This document shows, one piece after another, positions 52,159 through 53,517 of a DNA stretch of 53,517 nt (position 1 is the stretch's first letter; each line of letters opens with the position of its first letter). The position numbers were made by a program, and so were the translations under genes. The notes under the pieces were generated by a model, which worked only from the letters and a program-made list of their open reading frames with translations, was not told the origin of the DNA and ran no database searches. This DNA comes from Bacillota bacterium (GTDB lineage Bacteria; Bacillota; Sulfobacillia; JAJZYS01; JAILZS01), in contig JAILZS010000014.1 of the NCBI GenBank assembly GCA_023512375.1, forward strand, positions 1 through 53,517. Reading direction: 5' to 3'.

Positions 52159-52770
52159 ATGTCCGAAGGAACGGGAGAAGGGCCGGCGGAGGCGGTGGTG
52201 GCGGCGAGGCCGCGCCCGAGCGGCAAGCACGCGAGTCGGGAACTTCGGGCCCGCGGCGGCGTGCCGGCGGTCGTCTACGGCCACGGCGAACCCCTGCCTG
52301 TGGCCTTGACCCTGCGCGAGGCGCAGGCGGTGGTGGGGATGCCGCCCAACCACGTGTTCGCCCTCGCGCTGGAGGGGCGGGGGCGCGAGGACGTGCGCCT
52401 CGTGGCGGTGCAGCGCGAGGCCACCACGGGAAGGCTCCTGCACCTCGACCTGGAGCGGGTGCGCCGAGGCGAGCGCACGCGGGCCGAGGTGCCGGTCCAC
52501 GTCCAGGGGGAGGAGGAGCTCATCCGGCGCGGCGGTGTGGTGGCGCGCCTGCTGGACGCCGTCGAGGTGGAGGGGGAGGCCATGCACCTGCCGCCGGCGG
52601 TGGAGGTGGACGTCTCCCACCGGGCGGCGGGCGACCACGTGACGGCGGGCGACCTCTCCCTTCCGCCCGGCGTCGCGCTGGTGACGCCGCCCCAGACGCC
52701 GGTCCTGCACGTCACCCACCCGGCGCGCGGCGGCGACGAGGGCGCGCCGGGGGAGCCGGCCGAGCGCTGA
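52159..52770 (+). CDS. rplY: Ribosomal protein bL25, Ctc type
   Basis: The ATG at 52159 follows GGAGGAGGAGGGG. The 203-residue protein has the two-domain Ctc/TL5 plan: an N-terminal 5S-rRNA-binding domain (RARGGVPAVVYGHGEPLPVA, VQREATTGRLLHLDLERVRR) and a C-terminal beta domain (VPVHVQGEEELIRRGGVVAR, then LDAVEVEGEAMHLPPAVEVD). It binds 5S rRNA in the 50S subunit. The prs-ctc-pth order is the standard Bacillota arrangement. In Bacillus ctc is under general stress sigma-B; no such promoter is evident here. Confidence 0.93.
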   Translation: MSEGTGEGPAEAVVAARPRPSGKHASRELRARGGVPAVVYGHGEPLPVALTLREAQAVVGMPPNHVFALALEGRGREDVRLVAVQREATTGRLLHLDLERVRRGERTRAEVPVHVQGEEELIRRGGVVARLLDAVEVEGEAMHLPPAVEVDVSHRAAGDHVTAGDLSLPPGVALVTPPQTPVLHVTHPARGGDEGAPGEPAER

Positions 52771-52771
52771 C

Positions 52772-53374
52772 ATGGGGGCGCCGCCTGCGCGCGTGCGCCT
52801 GGTCGTGGGCCTGGGCAACCCGGGCGGCCGCTACCGGGGGACGCGGCACAACCTTGGGTTCGCCGTGGTGGAGGAACTGGGCCGGCGCTGGGGGGGCTCC
52901 TTCCGCCCTCGCTTCGACGGTCTGGCCGCCGACGCCGCCGGCCCGGGGGGGCCGGTGACGCTCCTCATGCCGCAGACGTTCATGAACGACAGCGGCCGGT
53001 CGGTGGCGGCCGCCCGCCGCCGGCTGGGCCTCATGCCGGGGGAGGTCCTCGTCGTGCACGACGACCTCGACCTGCCGCTCGGAACCGTGCGCGTCCGCCC
53101 CGGGGGTGGGAGCGGCGGGCACAACGGACTGCGCTCCGTCATCGCCGCCCTGGGCGGGCAGGACTTCGGCCGGGTGCGCCTGGGCATCGGCCACCCCCCG
53201 CCGGGCGCGGACGTGGTCGCCTACGTCCTCGACCGCTTCCCGCCCGGCGAGCGGGAGCTGGCCGAGGCGGCGGTGGAAAGGGCGGTGGCGGCCGTGGCGC
53301 GGGTGGTGGCCGACGGCTATGAGGCGGCGATGAACGAGTTCAACGCCCCCGCCCGCCCTGCGGGGCGTGGCTGA
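52772..53374 (+). CDS. pth: Peptidyl-tRNA hydrolase
   Basis: The ATG at 52772 lies one base after the L25 stop; an inner GTG at 52793 is possible. The 200-residue protein has RLVVGLGNPGGRYRGTRHNL, MPQTFMNDSGRSVAAARRRL, VVHDDLDLPLGTVRVRPGGG and GGHNGLRSVIAALGGQDFGR. These contain the catalytic histidine, aspartate and asparagine. It releases tRNA from stalled peptidyl-tRNA. The next gene in Bacillus (yabK/mfd) is not reached, because the window ends in low-complexity sequence. Confidence 0.95.
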   Translation: MGAPPARVRLVVGLGNPGGRYRGTRHNLGFAVVEELGRRWGGSFRPRFDGLAADAAGPGGPVTLLMPQTFMNDSGRSVAAARRRLGLMPGEVLVVHDDLDLPLGTVRVRPGGGSGGHNGLRSVIAALGGQDFGRVRLGIGHPPPGADVVAYVLDRFPPGERELAEAAVERAVAAVARVVADGYEAAMNEFNAPARPAGRG

Positions 53375-53398
53375 GGCGGAGGCGGGCGGGGGCGTGGG

Positions 53399-53517
53399 GG
53401 CGGCGGCGCGCCCCCCCCCCCCCCCGCGCCAGCCCCCCCCACCCGCCCCCCCCCCCGGGGCGGGGGCCGCCCCCCCGCCGGCCCCCGGGCGGGGGGGCCC
53501 CATGGGGGGGGCCCGCC
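53399..53517. repeat. C/G-only tract at the window end
   Basis: The last 119 bases are almost only C and G homopolymer runs, with the same texture as 22186-22372. No gene is visible. It probably marks the end of a contig where base calling failed. Confidence 0.65.

Overview
The window is 53.5 kb of very GC-rich bacterial DNA. It is dense with genes, uses many GTG and TTG starts, and has strong purine-rich ribosome binding sites. The right-hand third follows the order of the origin-proximal chromosome of Bacillota as in Bacillus subtilis: tatD, 3D-domain protein, ksgA, veg, ispE, purR, glmU, prs, ctc, pth. Together with a T-box leader, a bacterial XPB helicase, a CO dehydrogenase-type molybdenum hydroxylase and a cupredoxin, this suggests an aerobic, high-GC, possibly thermophilic Bacillota (Thermaerobacter- or Symbiobacterium-like). 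The species cannot be fixed from sequence alone.

Layout. 1-2.5 kb: a decaying mtnA - split transketolase operon on the minus strand. mtnA and the transketolase N subunit each carry a one-base frameshift, and the C subunit is cut after about 29 codons by an IS607-type element with a gutted TnpA; its TnpB-like gene runs off the left edge. 2.8-5.0 kb: a Crp/Fnr regulator, a Ni/Co-type transporter and a divergent Fur-family regulator sharing a palindromic operator. 5.1-7.4 kb: a decayed stretch and a lower-GC DHA2 drug exporter. 8.0-11.8 kb: a coxSLM-type molybdenum hydroxylase operon. 12.1-13.7 kb: a secreted cupredoxin and a multi-pass membrane protein. 13.8-20 kb: two XPB-N-like accessory proteins, an XPB helicase and a MntP-like exporter. 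20-22.1 kb: a membrane protein, a VIT-type metal transporter and a methyltransferase. A C/G-only stretch at 22.2 kb looks like an assembly gap. 22.4-26.5 kb: an isoquinoline-oxidoreductase-type enzyme, an SgrR-like HTH protein and an ArsI-like dioxygenase. 26.8-34.7 kb: manC, then leuABCD behind a T-box on the minus strand, then pxpBC. 34.7-38.4 kb: an amidohydrolase, a secreted PepSY-like protein and an SDR. 38.5-53.4 kb: the ori-type cluster, with cyanophycin genes cphB-cphA and a recombination scar inserted between veg and ispE. The window ends in another low-complexity C/G tract.

How the genes work together. leuABCD makes leucine and is probably controlled by tRNA-Leu charging through the T-box. 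cphA and cphB make and break a nitrogen-storage polymer. The Fur-like protein probably controls its own gene and the metal transporter. The three-gene XPB operon looks like a DNA repair or remodelling module, with two paralogous partner proteins that share a PWPGPF motif. The most notable points are that operon and motif, the T-box without an evident U tract, the GlmU lacking its acetyltransferase half, the short LeuA, the cphBA insertion, and the IS607 scar.
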